Below are positions 1 through 5,874 of a stretch of DNA of 24,691 nucleotides, one piece after another. The stretch's first letter is position 1, and every line of letters begins with the position of its first letter. The stretch lies in NCBI GenBank assembly GCA_009778835.1, contig WRFK01000004.1, forward strand, positions 1-24,691, given 5' to 3'. The position numbers and the translations under genes were made by a program. Source of the DNA: Spirochaetaceae bacterium. Its GTDB lineage: Bacteria; Spirochaetota; Spirochaetia; CADAEX01. Below the pieces are notes generated by a model, which did no database searches, was not told where the DNA came from, and was given only the letters and a program-made list of their open reading frames with translations.

Positions 1-1
1 C

Positions 2-199
2 GAGCGTTATCGGCATTTGTTGCCCAATTTTGGAAAATCAGACTTTACGGAAGGCCATACCCGATGGAAAAGAGAAACAATAGAAACATGGGAAGCAATC
101 CCAGCTGAAGAAAGGCGAGCAACATGGGCACAGATGAGCAAGTCCGAAAGAGAAAAAGTTATTATTAGAAAAAGGAAAGCAATTAAGAAAGCTTCATAA
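2..199 (+). CDS. C-terminal end of an unknown protein (5' truncated by window edge)
   Basis: The reading frame is open from the first complete codon and ends at TAA 197-199, giving 65 visible residues of a gene that probably begins left of the window. A TTG at 17 could formally start it, but there is no ribosome binding site there and the frame stays open upstream, so I treat it as partial. The visible part is highly charged: a WKRETIETWEAIPAEERR segment, then a Lys/Arg-rich end (IIRKRKAIKKAS). It looks like a helical basic tail, as in many DNA-binding proteins, but no family is recognisable. A weak hairpin with a T-rich flank (about 211-233) follows the stop. Confidence 0.5.
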   Translation, partial: ERYRHLLPNFGKSDFTEGHTRWKRETIETWEAIPAEERRATWAQMSKSEREKVIIRKRKAIKKAS

Positions 200-268
200 A
201 AAAGAATTATAGGGGGATATTTTTTCTCCTTTTAATAAGTTGGCAAAGTAGAGGGCTTCCACATCCTT

Positions 269-412
269 GTCTTTGTCAATAAAAGACCTATGGATTTACC
301 ACCATAGCCCGATCAGCGGGGAGCTATCGACCCCGCATTATTTTGGTCATTACCCTCCCGGTAATGAAATACTTTGCGTTGCTGGTTTACCAAGTCCATT
401 TTCCGGCAGCGC
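269..412 (+). ncRNA. Array of five consecutive hairpins; candidate structured RNA or hairpin-rich DNA site
   Basis: Stems read directly from the sequence are: 269-274/282-287 (GTCTTT/AAAGAC, 7-nt loop); 288-293/302-307 (CTATGG/CCATAG, 8-nt loop), directly abutting the first; 316-321/331-336 (GCGGGG/CCCCGC, 9-nt loop) followed by ATTATTTT; 347-354/360-367 (TCATTACC/GGTAATGA, 5-nt loop); and 376-385/403-412 (GCGTTGCTGG/CCGGCAGCGC, two G-U pairs, 17-nt loop). The loops of hairpins 2 and 5 both contain TTTACCA. Their TTACC could instead pair with GGTAA in the 3' arm of hairpin 4, offering alternative folds. The array ends ten bases before the ribosome binding site of the gene at 436. It could be a regulatory leader, a stack of terminators, a free small RNA, or an origin-like hairpin region. 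The strand is assigned from the flanking genes. The stems are solid; the function is unknown. Confidence 0.5.
316..344 (+). terminator. Candidate intrinsic terminator within the hairpin array
   Basis: GCGGGG (316-321) pairs perfectly with CCCCGC (331-336) around a 9-nt loop and is followed by ATTATTTT. A GC-only 6-bp stem plus a T-rich tail fits a short Rho-independent terminator, placed to end transcription from the left before the operon starting at 436. The interrupted T run and the surrounding hairpins leave open that it is only part of a larger RNA fold. Confidence 0.4.
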
Positions 413-435
413 ATCTTTTAAGAAGGAGCAAGCAA

Positions 436-951
436 ATGAAGAGAATTAAAAAGATTCGCTACAAAGATGGCGAAGGAGTAATTATTGTATACGCAAACAC
501 AGCACAAGGTGATACCGGGCTTATCGATACGATTACCTTAAAGAGCGAAGATTTACCAGAACAAGAGCTTATAGCCACTCTCGCTGGAATGAATAAGCCA
601 CTTGTGAGAATTGTAAACCTACCTGAAAAAATCACAAAAGACGTAAGGATATTAAGCACAAGTTATCGGTACGACGAAAACAGCAATCTTATCAAGATAT
701 GCTTTTCAGCAACAAAAAAGATAACCGGGCAAAACACACCGCTTGTAATCAACTCCCCATATATTGACTATGACTATTTTCACGTGGAGGAAAAACAAGA
801 AATAGAAAAACTTGCAAAGCTCGGTATTGAGTTCTTGGACGGAGCAAGATCGCAGCTTGGATTATTCGACCAAGAGGAAGGGGAAGAGGAAGAAGAATAC
901 GAAGAAGACGAAGAAACAAAGCACATCAGTAGGAAGAAAAAAGCTGTATGA
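436..951 (+). CDS. Unknown 171-aa phage protein with acidic C-terminal stretch
   Basis: I place the start at ATG 436, seven bases after AAGGAG, rather than at an in-frame start near 343 that would read through perfect hairpins. The body is a mixed alpha/beta protein with no signal peptide or membrane segment. Near the C-terminus is a strongly acidic run (QEEGEEEEEYEEDEET) followed by a short basic end (RKKKAV). Acidic tails of this kind are common in phage single-strand-binding proteins, but here the tail ends in basic residues and I see no OB-fold signature, so I do not assign that role. It overlaps the RusA gene by four bases (ATGA), which suggests translational coupling and a role in recombination or replication. 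No family was recognised. Confidence 0.75.
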   Translation: MKRIKKIRYKDGEGVIIVYANTAQGDTGLIDTITLKSEDLPEQELIATLAGMNKPLVRIVNLPEKITKDVRILSTSYRYDENSNLIKICFSATKKITGQNTPLVINSPYIDYDYFHVEEKQEIEKLAKLGIEFLDGARSQLGLFDQEEGEEEEEYEEDEETKHISRKKKAV

Positions 952-1334
952 CGCTTCTTTATGATGTGTTTGTAATTGGAAAGCCGAAAGCGCAGCCGAG
1001 ACCAAAGGCGGCGCGAATCGGCAATTACATAAGAATCTATACGCCGGATACGGCAAAGGAGTGGCGGCAACGGATTAAGAATACTTTTTTATGCGTGAGA
1101 AGGAGTAGCCAAATTACAGAGCCCTGCAAAGCAGATATTGATTTTTACTTTAAAGGGAAAGGGCAAGGGTTTTTTAGCAAACGCCCTGACGTGGATAATT
1201 TGGCAAAGGCAGTCTTTGATGCCTTAACAGAAATCGGAATATGGAAAGACGATAGCTTGATTTGCGATAGCCGTCTCAAAAAGTATTCCGGCAAACAAGA
1301 AGGGGCGGCGATAAGAATTTATTCGCTTGCTTGA
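948..1334 (+). CDS. rusA: RusA-family Holliday junction resolvase
   Basis: RusA enzymes are small homodimeric endonucleases that cut Holliday junctions symmetrically and, in phages, resolve branched DNA before packaging. This 128-aa protein has the usual length. The N-terminal strand is followed by the GKPKAQPRPK segment (residues 11-20). The catalytic region RPDVDNLAKAVFDAL (about 79-93) supplies two Asp residues (D81, D83), and WKDDS (99-103) supplies the third acidic position, matching the D-x-D...DD pattern of RusA. The start ATG overlaps the upstream stop (ATGA), so the two genes are probably co-translated. It heads a block that also encodes a Sak4-like ATPase, a Cas4-like nuclease and a NinB-like protein, a typical phage recombination set. 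The family assignment is strong; the preferred junction sequence cannot be read. Confidence 0.92.
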   Translation: MTLLYDVFVIGKPKAQPRPKAARIGNYIRIYTPDTAKEWRQRIKNTFLCVRRSSQITEPCKADIDFYFKGKGQGFFSKRPDVDNLAKAVFDALTEIGIWKDDSLICDSRLKKYSGKQEGAAIRIYSLA

Positions 1335-1340
1335 AGTAAA

Positions 1341-1432
1341 GAGCTGTTGGGAAAAATAGAGTGACATTTCCCGACCGCTCCAGGTCTTACCCGTGAGTAA
1401 GTGCGGTCACTCCACTGAAAGCGGGTTTTTTT
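1341..1432 (+). ncRNA. Pseudoknot-capable leader with terminator-like T run
   Basis: The 112-bp gap before the gene at 1447 folds compactly. P1: 1341-1354 pairs with 1367-1380 (14 positions, one T/C mismatch and one G-U pair). Its 12-nt loop (1355-1366) contains GAGTGAC (1359-1365), a perfect complement of GTCACTC at 1406-1412, so an H-type pseudoknot is possible. Between them sits a small hairpin, CTTAC/GTAAG (1386-1390/1397-1401). A competing helix, GACCGC/GCGGTC (1373-1378/1403-1408), would break P1. Terminator-type pairings with the GCGGG that precedes seven T residues (1426-1432) are CCGCT 1375-1379 with AGCGG 1420-1424, or ACCCG 1389-1393 with CGGGT 1422-1426. The T run ends only three bases before the ribosome binding site of the next gene. 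This layout resembles an attenuator or riboswitch, but matches no class I know. Confidence 0.5.
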
Positions 1433-1446
1433 GACAAGGAGTTTTA

Positions 1447-1953
1447 ATGAAATTATTTTTAGTAAAAATTGGAAGAACTACTCGGAGAGGCAATTTCGAG
1501 GAATTGTACGCAAGAGCTGTTGCCGTTTCGGATGATTGTTTTTCTCAAGATGTAAACAGATATTTTGCGCCCAAATATAAGGGGTTTAAAATACTTTTAT
1601 CAGAAGTTGACTATATTGACATTTCTAAAGACATGACAAAAGACCTCAATTTCGGGCAGTTAGAATTTGTTGTCAAGTATACAGATGAAGAAAAAAAGCT
1701 GTCTAAGGAATATACGAATCTTTTAGACAACGGAGACAAGTTGCTAAACAAGCTCCATGATTCTATTGACAAACGTTATTCAAAGCTTCCGTATGTCCCT
1801 TGTTTCGCAGAGATAAGATTAAACACTTACTACGGCGAAACAAGATGCGCGCTACCAATAAAAAGCAATGATTTTTTTGAAGTAGTAAAAAATGGCGATG
1901 GCTGCGAAGAATTAAAAATCACTAGTAACGAGGGCTACACAGGAGAGGCTTAA
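1447..1953 (+). CDS. Unknown 168-aa protein behind a structured leader
   Basis: ATG 1447 lies five bases after AAGGAG (1436-1441), immediately downstream of the pseudoknot and T-run leader, so its expression may depend on that RNA. The protein begins with a likely beta strand (MKLFLVKIGRT), has a central helical, charged region (about residues 85-120, EEKKLSKEYTNLLDNGDKLL) and two Cys in the second half. There is no signal peptide, membrane segment or recognisable catalytic motif. One base separates it from the following repeat-protein gene, so the pair is probably co-transcribed and possibly functionally linked. No family was recognised. Confidence 0.75.
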   Translation: MKLFLVKIGRTTRRGNFEELYARAVAVSDDCFSQDVNRYFAPKYKGFKILLSEVDYIDISKDMTKDLNFGQLEFVVKYTDEEKKLSKEYTNLLDNGDKLLNKLHDSIDKRYSKLPYVPCFAEIRLNTYYGETRCALPIKSNDFFEVVKNGDGCEELKITSNEGYTGEA

Positions 1954-1954
1954 T

Positions 1955-2785
1955 ATGGGAAAAAATATTATCGCATACAAAGGCTTTGATAAAAACCTAC
2001 AATGCCGTAAATTTCAATACGAGGTCGGCAAGGAGTACAAGATAGATGGTGATATTGCTCTTTACCAGACAGGTTTCCATTTTTGCAAAAGACTGCAAGA
2101 TGTCCACAGTTATTATAACTTGAAAGATAGCAGAATCTGTGAAGTTGAAGCGATTGGTAAAGTAATTGATGAAGGTGAAAAAAGTGTCACTGATCACATA
2201 AAAATCATAAGAGAGTTAACTAGAGAAGAGATATTATATCTTTCAAATACTGGAAGAGATAATACGGGGCTTTGCAACAGCGGAGACAGAAACAGCGAAG
2301 ACAGCAACAGCGGATACAGCAACAGCGGAGACAGAAACAGCGGAGACAGAAACAGCGGAGACAGAAACAGCGGAGACAGCAACAGCGGAGACAGCAACAG
2401 CGGATACAGCAACAGCGGATACAGCAACAGCGGAGACAGCAACAGCGGAGACAGCAACAGCGGAGACTTTTGTTCTTGTAATAATTCTGCTGGGTTATTT
2501 ATGTCTGAAAGAATTTCTTACGAGGCGTTTAATAAATCAATATCAGAATCAGAATTTAATAAACTTATTAATTCCGAAGGCTATCAGCTTTGCTTTAATT
2601 TTTATTTAATAAAATATCGAGTAAGAACAGTAACCGGAAAATTCGGCGACTATCGCTATATGTCTTATAAAAATTCATGGCGAGTATTTTGGAATAAATT
2701 GACTCTCAAAGAAAAACAAGCCATTAAGACAATGCCTCATTTTGATAAAGTTGTCTTTGAAGAAATAACAGGAGTAAAAACATGA
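1955..2785 (+). CDS. DUF7666-like protein with 13 tandem NSGxx repeats
   Basis: This 276-aa protein has three parts. Residues about 4-95 (AYKGFDKNLQCRKFQYEVGKEY, then GFHFCK, then RICEVEAIGKVIDEG) match the pattern of the phage DUF7666 domain, function unknown. Residues 108-172 are 13 consecutive five-residue units, NSG-(D/Y/F)-(S/R), with one NSEDS variant, resembling pentapeptide-type repeats that form a beta helix. The C-terminal ~100 residues end in WRVFWNKLTLKEKQAIKTMPHF, a tail I associate with similar repeat proteins. Start ATG 1955 follows GGAGAGG. The stop overlaps the next small gene (ATGA). The repeat DNA is built of 15-bp units, so slippage would add or remove whole repeats without breaking the frame. 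The role is unknown; a DNA-mimic or binding surface is speculation. Confidence 0.8.
   Translation: MGKNIIAYKGFDKNLQCRKFQYEVGKEYKIDGDIALYQTGFHFCKRLQDVHSYYNLKDSRICEVEAIGKVIDEGEKSVTDHIKIIRELTREEILYLSNTGRDNTGLCNSGDRNSEDSNSGYSNSGDRNSGDRNSGDRNSGDSNSGDSNSGYSNSGYSNSGDSNSGDSNSGDFCSCNNSAGLFMSERISYEAFNKSISESEFNKLINSEGYQLCFNFYLIKYRVRTVTGKFGDYRYMSYKNSWRVFWNKLTLKEKQAIKTMPHFDKVVFEEITGVKT
2276..2470 (+). repeat. Thirteen 15-bp in-frame tandem repeats (AACAGCGGAGACAGC type)
   Basis: Thirteen contiguous 15-bp units encode NSGDR, NSEDS, NSGYS, three NSGDR, two NSGDS, two NSGYS, two NSGDS and NSGDF. Units differ mainly at the fourth codon (GAC or TAC) and fifth codon (AGC or AGA). Near-identical neighbours, such as the runs of NSGDR and of NSGYS, point to recent unit duplication. 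The array lies wholly inside the gene at 1955 and has no spacers, so it is not a CRISPR. Confidence 0.97.
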
Positions 2786-2898
2786 AAGGCTGTTTAATTC
2801 GCTTAGGCGTGAGAATAAAAGAACTGGGAGAACGGCTCGGCGTTGGGCTGTTTATAAGAGTTGGACTCTCGATAAGAGATTTCGCAGCGAGGAGGTAG
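2782..2898 (+). CDS. Small 38-aa basic amphipathic peptide
   Basis: ATG 2782 overlaps the upstream stop (ATGA), and the frame ends at TAG 2896-2898. The peptide is rich in Leu/Ile/Val, Gly and Arg, with two similar halves: a segment starting IRLGVRIKELG and one starting IRVGLSIRDF. The periodic Arg/Leu pattern suggests an amphipathic helix rather than random coding. Its last codons contain GAGGAGG, the ribosome binding site for the ATPase gene at 2902, so its translation may influence that gene. It could be a real small regulatory or membrane-active peptide, or just a leader coupling translation. No family is known to me. Confidence 0.5.
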   Translation: MKGCLIRLGVRIKELGERLGVGLFIRVGLSIRDFAARR

Positions 2899-2901
2899 AA
2901 A

Positions 2902-3945
2902 ATGACAATAGAAAATACAAGTGAAATAAAACCGACTGGAAATTTGGTAATGGTTGTTTACGGAAAGGGTGGGGTTGGTAAAACTACATTTGCAGCAACA
3001 GCGCCAGATCCTTTGATTTTGGATTTTGAGAATGGAACTAAATATTTAGGCGAAAGAGGTTTTAACATACAAGTTGTGCGCATTCAAGATTGGTTTAAAG
3101 AGGCTGATAAAAAGGATTTATCCGAAGTTATAAAGCCATTTAAAACAATAATTCTCGATCCTCTCGGCGAGGCAATGGAAAAACTGATAAATGGCAATAC
3201 TTTGTCGGGCGCAAAATATCGGCAACATGACGGGTCTCTGACTATGAGCGGATGGGGCGAAGCGAAAAAGCAGATGCGAAACTTTATTAAATGGCTTAGG
3301 GATTCCGGAAAAAATATTATTTTGGTTGCTCATGTTTCGGAAGAAAAGAACGGCGAGGAGCTTGTAAATCGCATACAGGTTGCAACTAAGTTAAGGGAAG
3401 AAATTCCAAATATCGTCGATGTTATTTCATATATGGGGGTTAAAACACTTGAGGGAAAACAATTGAGGTTGCTTTATACACCACGCCAGGGCGATTTGTT
3501 TGATTCAAAAGATCGCACCGGAAGAATTCCTGTAACAATTGAAATATCAGAAGAAAATGGCTTTCAGGATTTTTTAAGCGCTATGAAGCCAGTTAAAAAA
3601 GAAATTAAAGAACCAGTAAAGACACCAGAAAAAAAAGAAGAAAAAACAGATCCTAAAAAAAATAATGATGTAGTTACAGAAATATTAAAAGAAGGTGCTG
3701 CTTTAATAAAACAACACAAAGAATTATTCCAATCTTATGAACTAAAACAATTGCTTGAAGAATACAATTCTGCAAAAACAAAAAATGATGCAATTATTTT
3801 CAAAGAAAAAGTTATCAACAAAATATCTGAAAGAAGCACAACGTTTGACGATAGCGATGTCCCTTTTGGAGATGGACAAAAAGAATTTGAAGATGATCAA
3901 CTTGACGAATCTGAAAAGCAAAAAGAAGAACCGGGAATATTTTAA
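2902..3945 (+). CDS. Sak4-like RecA-fold ATPase (single-strand annealing/recombination) with acidic tail
   Basis: The 347-aa product matches phage nucleotide-binding proteins of the Sak4/AAA_24 type, RecA-fold ATPases that promote single-strand annealing in phage recombination. Walker A is GKGGVGKTT (residues 21-29), the Walker B strand is TIILD (82-86), and LVAHV (141-145) fits the sensor strand. The core ends near residue 225. A Lys/Glu-rich linker (231-255) and a helical segment (256-310) follow. The end is acidic and includes FDDSDVPF (315-322), very like the DDDIPF tip by which SSB proteins recruit partners, although here it is not at the extreme terminus. Start ATG 2902 follows GAGGAGG. 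The next gene, a Cas4-like nuclease, begins nine bases later, consistent with an ATPase/annealase plus exonuclease pair. Confidence 0.85.
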   Translation: MTIENTSEIKPTGNLVMVVYGKGGVGKTTFAATAPDPLILDFENGTKYLGERGFNIQVVRIQDWFKEADKKDLSEVIKPFKTIILDPLGEAMEKLINGNTLSGAKYRQHDGSLTMSGWGEAKKQMRNFIKWLRDSGKNIILVAHVSEEKNGEELVNRIQVATKLREEIPNIVDVISYMGVKTLEGKQLRLLYTPRQGDLFDSKDRTGRIPVTIEISEENGFQDFLSAMKPVKKEIKEPVKTPEKKEEKTDPKKNNDVVTEILKEGAALIKQHKELFQSYELKQLLEEYNSAKTKNDAIIFKEKVINKISERSTTFDDSDVPFGDGQKEFEDDQLDESEKQKEEPGIF

Positions 3946-3954
3946 GGAGAAAAT

Positions 3955-4683
3955 ATGGCATATATTCGAAATAACATAGAATACCCAAGTGTAACAACGA
4001 TATTGGGATTACTTGATAAATCAGGCGCTCTCACATGGTGGGCGTCTGGTTGCGCTGTAGATTTCATAAAAGAAAATATTGAAATAATAAAAAATCCGGA
4101 ATCACCTCATGCAATTGATCAACTGTTTAAAGATGCAAAAGGAGCATTTACAAAAACAAGCGAAAAAGCCCTTGACGTTGGTACACAGGTACATAACGCA
4201 ATAGAAAAGTATATTAAAACTGGCAAAGATTTATCAGGAGAACTATCAGAGGGAGTACAAAACGGCTTTCTTGCGTTCCTTGAGTGGGAAAGCAAGAACC
4301 ATGTTGTTTGGGAAAAATCAGAAGTTGAAATCGTATCAACTAAATACGGCTATGCAGGAACAGCAGATGCGATAGCTGTAATAAACGGACACAGATATCT
4401 AATCGATTTTAAAACATCAAAAGCTGTTTACGACGAATACCGGATGCAGCTTGCTGCGTATCTTTTAGGATGGAACGAAGAAAATCCTAATGAAAAAATA
4501 GACAACGCTGCGGTATTGCGACTTGATAAAGAAACAGGCGAGCCTGAATTTAGGGATTTATCAAAAGATATAATCGATAAAAGCCGGGCTTTTTTAAAGT
4601 TGCTTGATTTTTACTATTTTGAGAAAAAAAGAAAATTAAAAAATAACCCATTCGTAAAAGCGATATGGGAAGGAGTAGCTTAA
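3955..4683 (+). CDS. PD-(D/E)XK nuclease of the Cas4/RecB-like family
   Basis: The 242-aa protein has the RecB/Cas4-type nuclease motif order: GTQVH (residues 76-80, the motif I His), GYAGTADAI (132-140, with the metal-binding Asp138), LIDFKTSK (149-156, with D151 and K153) and the QLAAYLLGW motif (165-173, the Q-xx-AY signature). I see no Cys cluster typical of the Fe-S centre of Cas4, so plain RecB-like phage exonuclease is the safer name. Such enzymes usually chew one strand from DNA ends to make substrates for annealing. Position directly after the Sak4-like ATPase supports a recombination role. Start ATG 3955 follows AAGGAGA. Its stop overlaps the next ATG by one base. Confidence 0.85.
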   Translation: MAYIRNNIEYPSVTTILGLLDKSGALTWWASGCAVDFIKENIEIIKNPESPHAIDQLFKDAKGAFTKTSEKALDVGTQVHNAIEKYIKTGKDLSGELSEGVQNGFLAFLEWESKNHVVWEKSEVEIVSTKYGYAGTADAIAVINGHRYLIDFKTSKAVYDEYRMQLAAYLLGWNEENPNEKIDNAAVLRLDKETGEPEFRDLSKDIIDKSRAFLKLLDFYYFEKKRKLKNNPFVKAIWEGVA

Positions 4684-4892
4684 TGAAAATTGGATGCTTA
4701 TGGAAAAAAGAAACAAAAGAGGGAAAAAAATACATGTCAGGGATCATTGAATATCCCGGAACCAACTTACAATTTGCAGTTTTTGTAAATGAGGAGAAAG
4801 AAAAAGATAGCCAACCAGATTTTATTATTAATTGGTCACCTGAAAAAAAAGAGTCTAAAAGCGAATCCAATAACGCAAAGGATCCATGGTAA
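4683..4892 (+). CDS. DUF736-like small protein
   Basis: This is a 69-aa product starting at ATG 4683, which overlaps the upstream stop by one base (TAATG) and follows GGAAGGAG. The pattern MKIGCLWKKETKEGKKYMSG, then FAVFVNEEKEKDSQPDFII, resembles the DUF736 family: a small beta-rich protein with a K-x6-DF/YxI ending, often found near mobile-element DNA-processing genes and of unknown function. The C-terminus is a hydrophilic Lys/Ser/Glu tail. It sits between the nuclease and the NinB-like gene, so a DNA-binding accessory role in recombination is plausible but unproven. Confidence 0.7.
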   Translation: MKIGCLWKKETKEGKKYMSGIIEYPGTNLQFAVFVNEEKEKDSQPDFIINWSPEKKESKSESNNAKDPW

Positions 4893-5365
4893 TGGACAAA
4901 GTTGTATCTAAAGTTCTGCCTGTTTCTTGCAATTGTGCAGATACTGTTTCTTACAAGATTAATGAAAATGACGTTGAAATAGTAAAGGCTTTTTACAAAG
5001 AACACAACGCTAAATTAAAAGATGGCAGATATCTAAAGCTAACAATTGAACTCTGGGAACGGAAAAGAACTTTAGCACAAAACAACTTATGGCACGAGAT
5101 ATTAAGAAAAATATCTCAAAAAACTTATCAAGACATAGAGCTTGTAAAGCAAGGCGTTAAAGATGTTGCGATGCAAGAATATGGCTATACCGCTGTTATA
5201 AATCCAATAACTGGCAAAGACGCGCCTAAGCCTTCACGGTTGGCAACAGTTAAAGAAATGGCGATTTTATTTGATGTAACTTTTATAGAAGGGGCAAATT
5301 GTGGCGTTGATTTATCAGAGTTCATGGAAAACATGAAGGAGTGGAAGGAAAAAAATGCCAGCTAA
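4892..5365 (+). CDS. NinB-like recombination protein
   Basis: The 157-aa product carries the signature KRTLAQNNLWHEILRKIS (about residues 52-69), which matches the KR-S/T-x-x-QN-x-x-W/Y-x-x-L core of NinB/YbcN-type proteins. NinB of lambda binds single-stranded DNA and acts with recombination mediators. An N-terminal CNCAD segment carries two Cys. I prefer ATG 4892 because it lies nine bases after AGGA and overlaps the previous stop (TAATG); ATG 4886 in the same frame is only three bases from that site. It closes the recombination set begun by RusA. Similarity outside the core motif is weak, so the family call is good but not certain. Confidence 0.72.
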   Translation: MDKVVSKVLPVSCNCADTVSYKINENDVEIVKAFYKEHNAKLKDGRYLKLTIELWERKRTLAQNNLWHEILRKISQKTYQDIELVKQGVKDVAMQEYGYTAVINPITGKDAPKPSRLATVKEMAILFDVTFIEGANCGVDLSEFMENMKEWKEKNAS

Positions 5366-5561
5366 GCGAGAAATCGAAAAAGAATCTATCTGCGAAATAA
5401 GAAGAAACAGAGGATTTAATTGTCGGAGTTGCCTGCATGGGATAGGTTGCCCCGATTATCAGGGAAGCACAAATGCAAAGCCTATGGTTGATAAAGCGAT
5501 AGGGTCGGAGAGAAGACCTTTATTAAATTGTCCCAAAGGAAGGTTTTTTGAAAATGACTGA
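5355..5561 (+). CDS. Small Cys-rich protein, 68 aa
   Basis: Start ATG 5355 overlaps the end of the NinB-like gene by 11 bases in another frame, with GGAAGGAAAAA upstream. The Cys pattern (ICEIRR, then NCRSCLHGIGCPDY, then LLNCPKG) gives five Cys residues that could bind zinc, with a C-x2-C-x5-C core. It is basic overall, lacks a signal peptide and is followed by two more very small genes. No family was recognised; a small nucleic-acid-binding zinc protein is the likeliest class. Confidence 0.65.
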   Translation: MPAKREIEKESICEIRRNRGFNCRSCLHGIGCPDYQGSTNAKPMVDKAIGSERRPLLNCPKGRFFEND

Positions 5562-5727
5562 ACAAAACCAAGTTGCGTTAAGAGAATTTGAGCGCAACAA
5601 GATGTACCCCATAGAAATAGATCTATGGGAAGAAGACGAAGCTCTTGCGGAGGACATTATCATGGATGAGCTTATGGGCGTTACCAGAGAGAGGCGACCT
5701 TGTCGTTATAGAAAGAGAAGGATATAG
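5554..5727 (+). CDS. Small 57-aa acidic/basic protein
   Basis: ATG 5554 overlaps the upstream stop by eight bases and the frame runs to TAG 5725-5727. The first two thirds are acidic (DLWEEDEALAEDII) and the last ten residues very basic (RYRKRRI). Upstream AAAGGAAGG (about 5535-5543) can serve as ribosome binding site. The next gene starts immediately after the stop, with no gap. No function is assignable. Confidence 0.6.
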   Translation: MTEQNQVALREFERNKMYPIEIDLWEEDEALAEDIIMDELMGVTRERRPCRYRKRRI

Positions 5728-5874
5728 ATGATGAAACAAGAACTACCAGAAACACTGTGCAACAGCTGCAAGCAAACTTATGGCGAGTGCAGTTTTGAGC
5801 ATCTCGTATTTCACCCTGATAGCTGCAAGGTTGTAGTCGAGTGCAAGGGATTTGAGAAAAAGGAAACAAAGTAA
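5728..5874 (+). CDS. Small Cys-rich protein, 48 aa
   Basis: The frame begins with two adjacent ATG codons (5728 and 5731) and ends at TAA 5872-5874, overlapping the next ATG by one base. It contains five Cys residues, with a CNSC...GEC cluster in the first half and two more Cys (SCK, VECKGF) in the second, which fits a tiny zinc-binding fold. GAAGGA lies about six bases before the start. With its two upstream neighbours it makes a run of three very short coupled genes. Function unknown. Confidence 0.65.
   Translation: MMKQELPETLCNSCKQTYGECSFEHLVFHPDSCKVVVECKGFEKKETK

Larger units (their letters stand above)
200..435 (+). other. Non-coding interval with weak terminator and hairpin array
   Basis: There is no credible gene here. 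Short open frames starting at TTG/GTG codons at 267 and 343 have no ribosome binding site and cross perfect hairpins. 211-230 can form a 7-bp hairpin with two G-U pairs followed by T residues, a weak terminator for the gene ending at 199. 269-412 holds five perfect or wobble-paired hairpins, described separately. A ribosome binding site (AAGGAG, 423-428) sits seven bases before the ATG at 436. I see no convincing sigma-70 promoter. Confidence 0.6.

Noticed and set aside
343..435. N-terminal extension of the gene at 436
   Set aside because: The extension starts at a non-ATG codon inside a hairpin, while ATG 436 has a well-spaced AAGGAG.
267..449. 60-residue open frame across the hairpin array
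   Set aside because: Non-ATG start, no ribosome binding site, crosses five perfect stems and overlaps the well-supported gene at 436.
1341..1432. tRNA or hammerhead-type ribozyme
   Set aside because: No cloverleaf or T-loop, and the CUGANGA/GAAA hammerhead core is missing.
2276..2470. Possible CRISPR array
   Set aside because: Units are contiguous with no spacers and are in frame within a protein gene.
2194..2481. Antisense and alternative-frame repeat ORFs (Leu/Ser-Pro and Gln/Arg rich)
   Set aside because: They are products of the 15-bp repeat read in other frames; the sense frame has flanking conserved domains.
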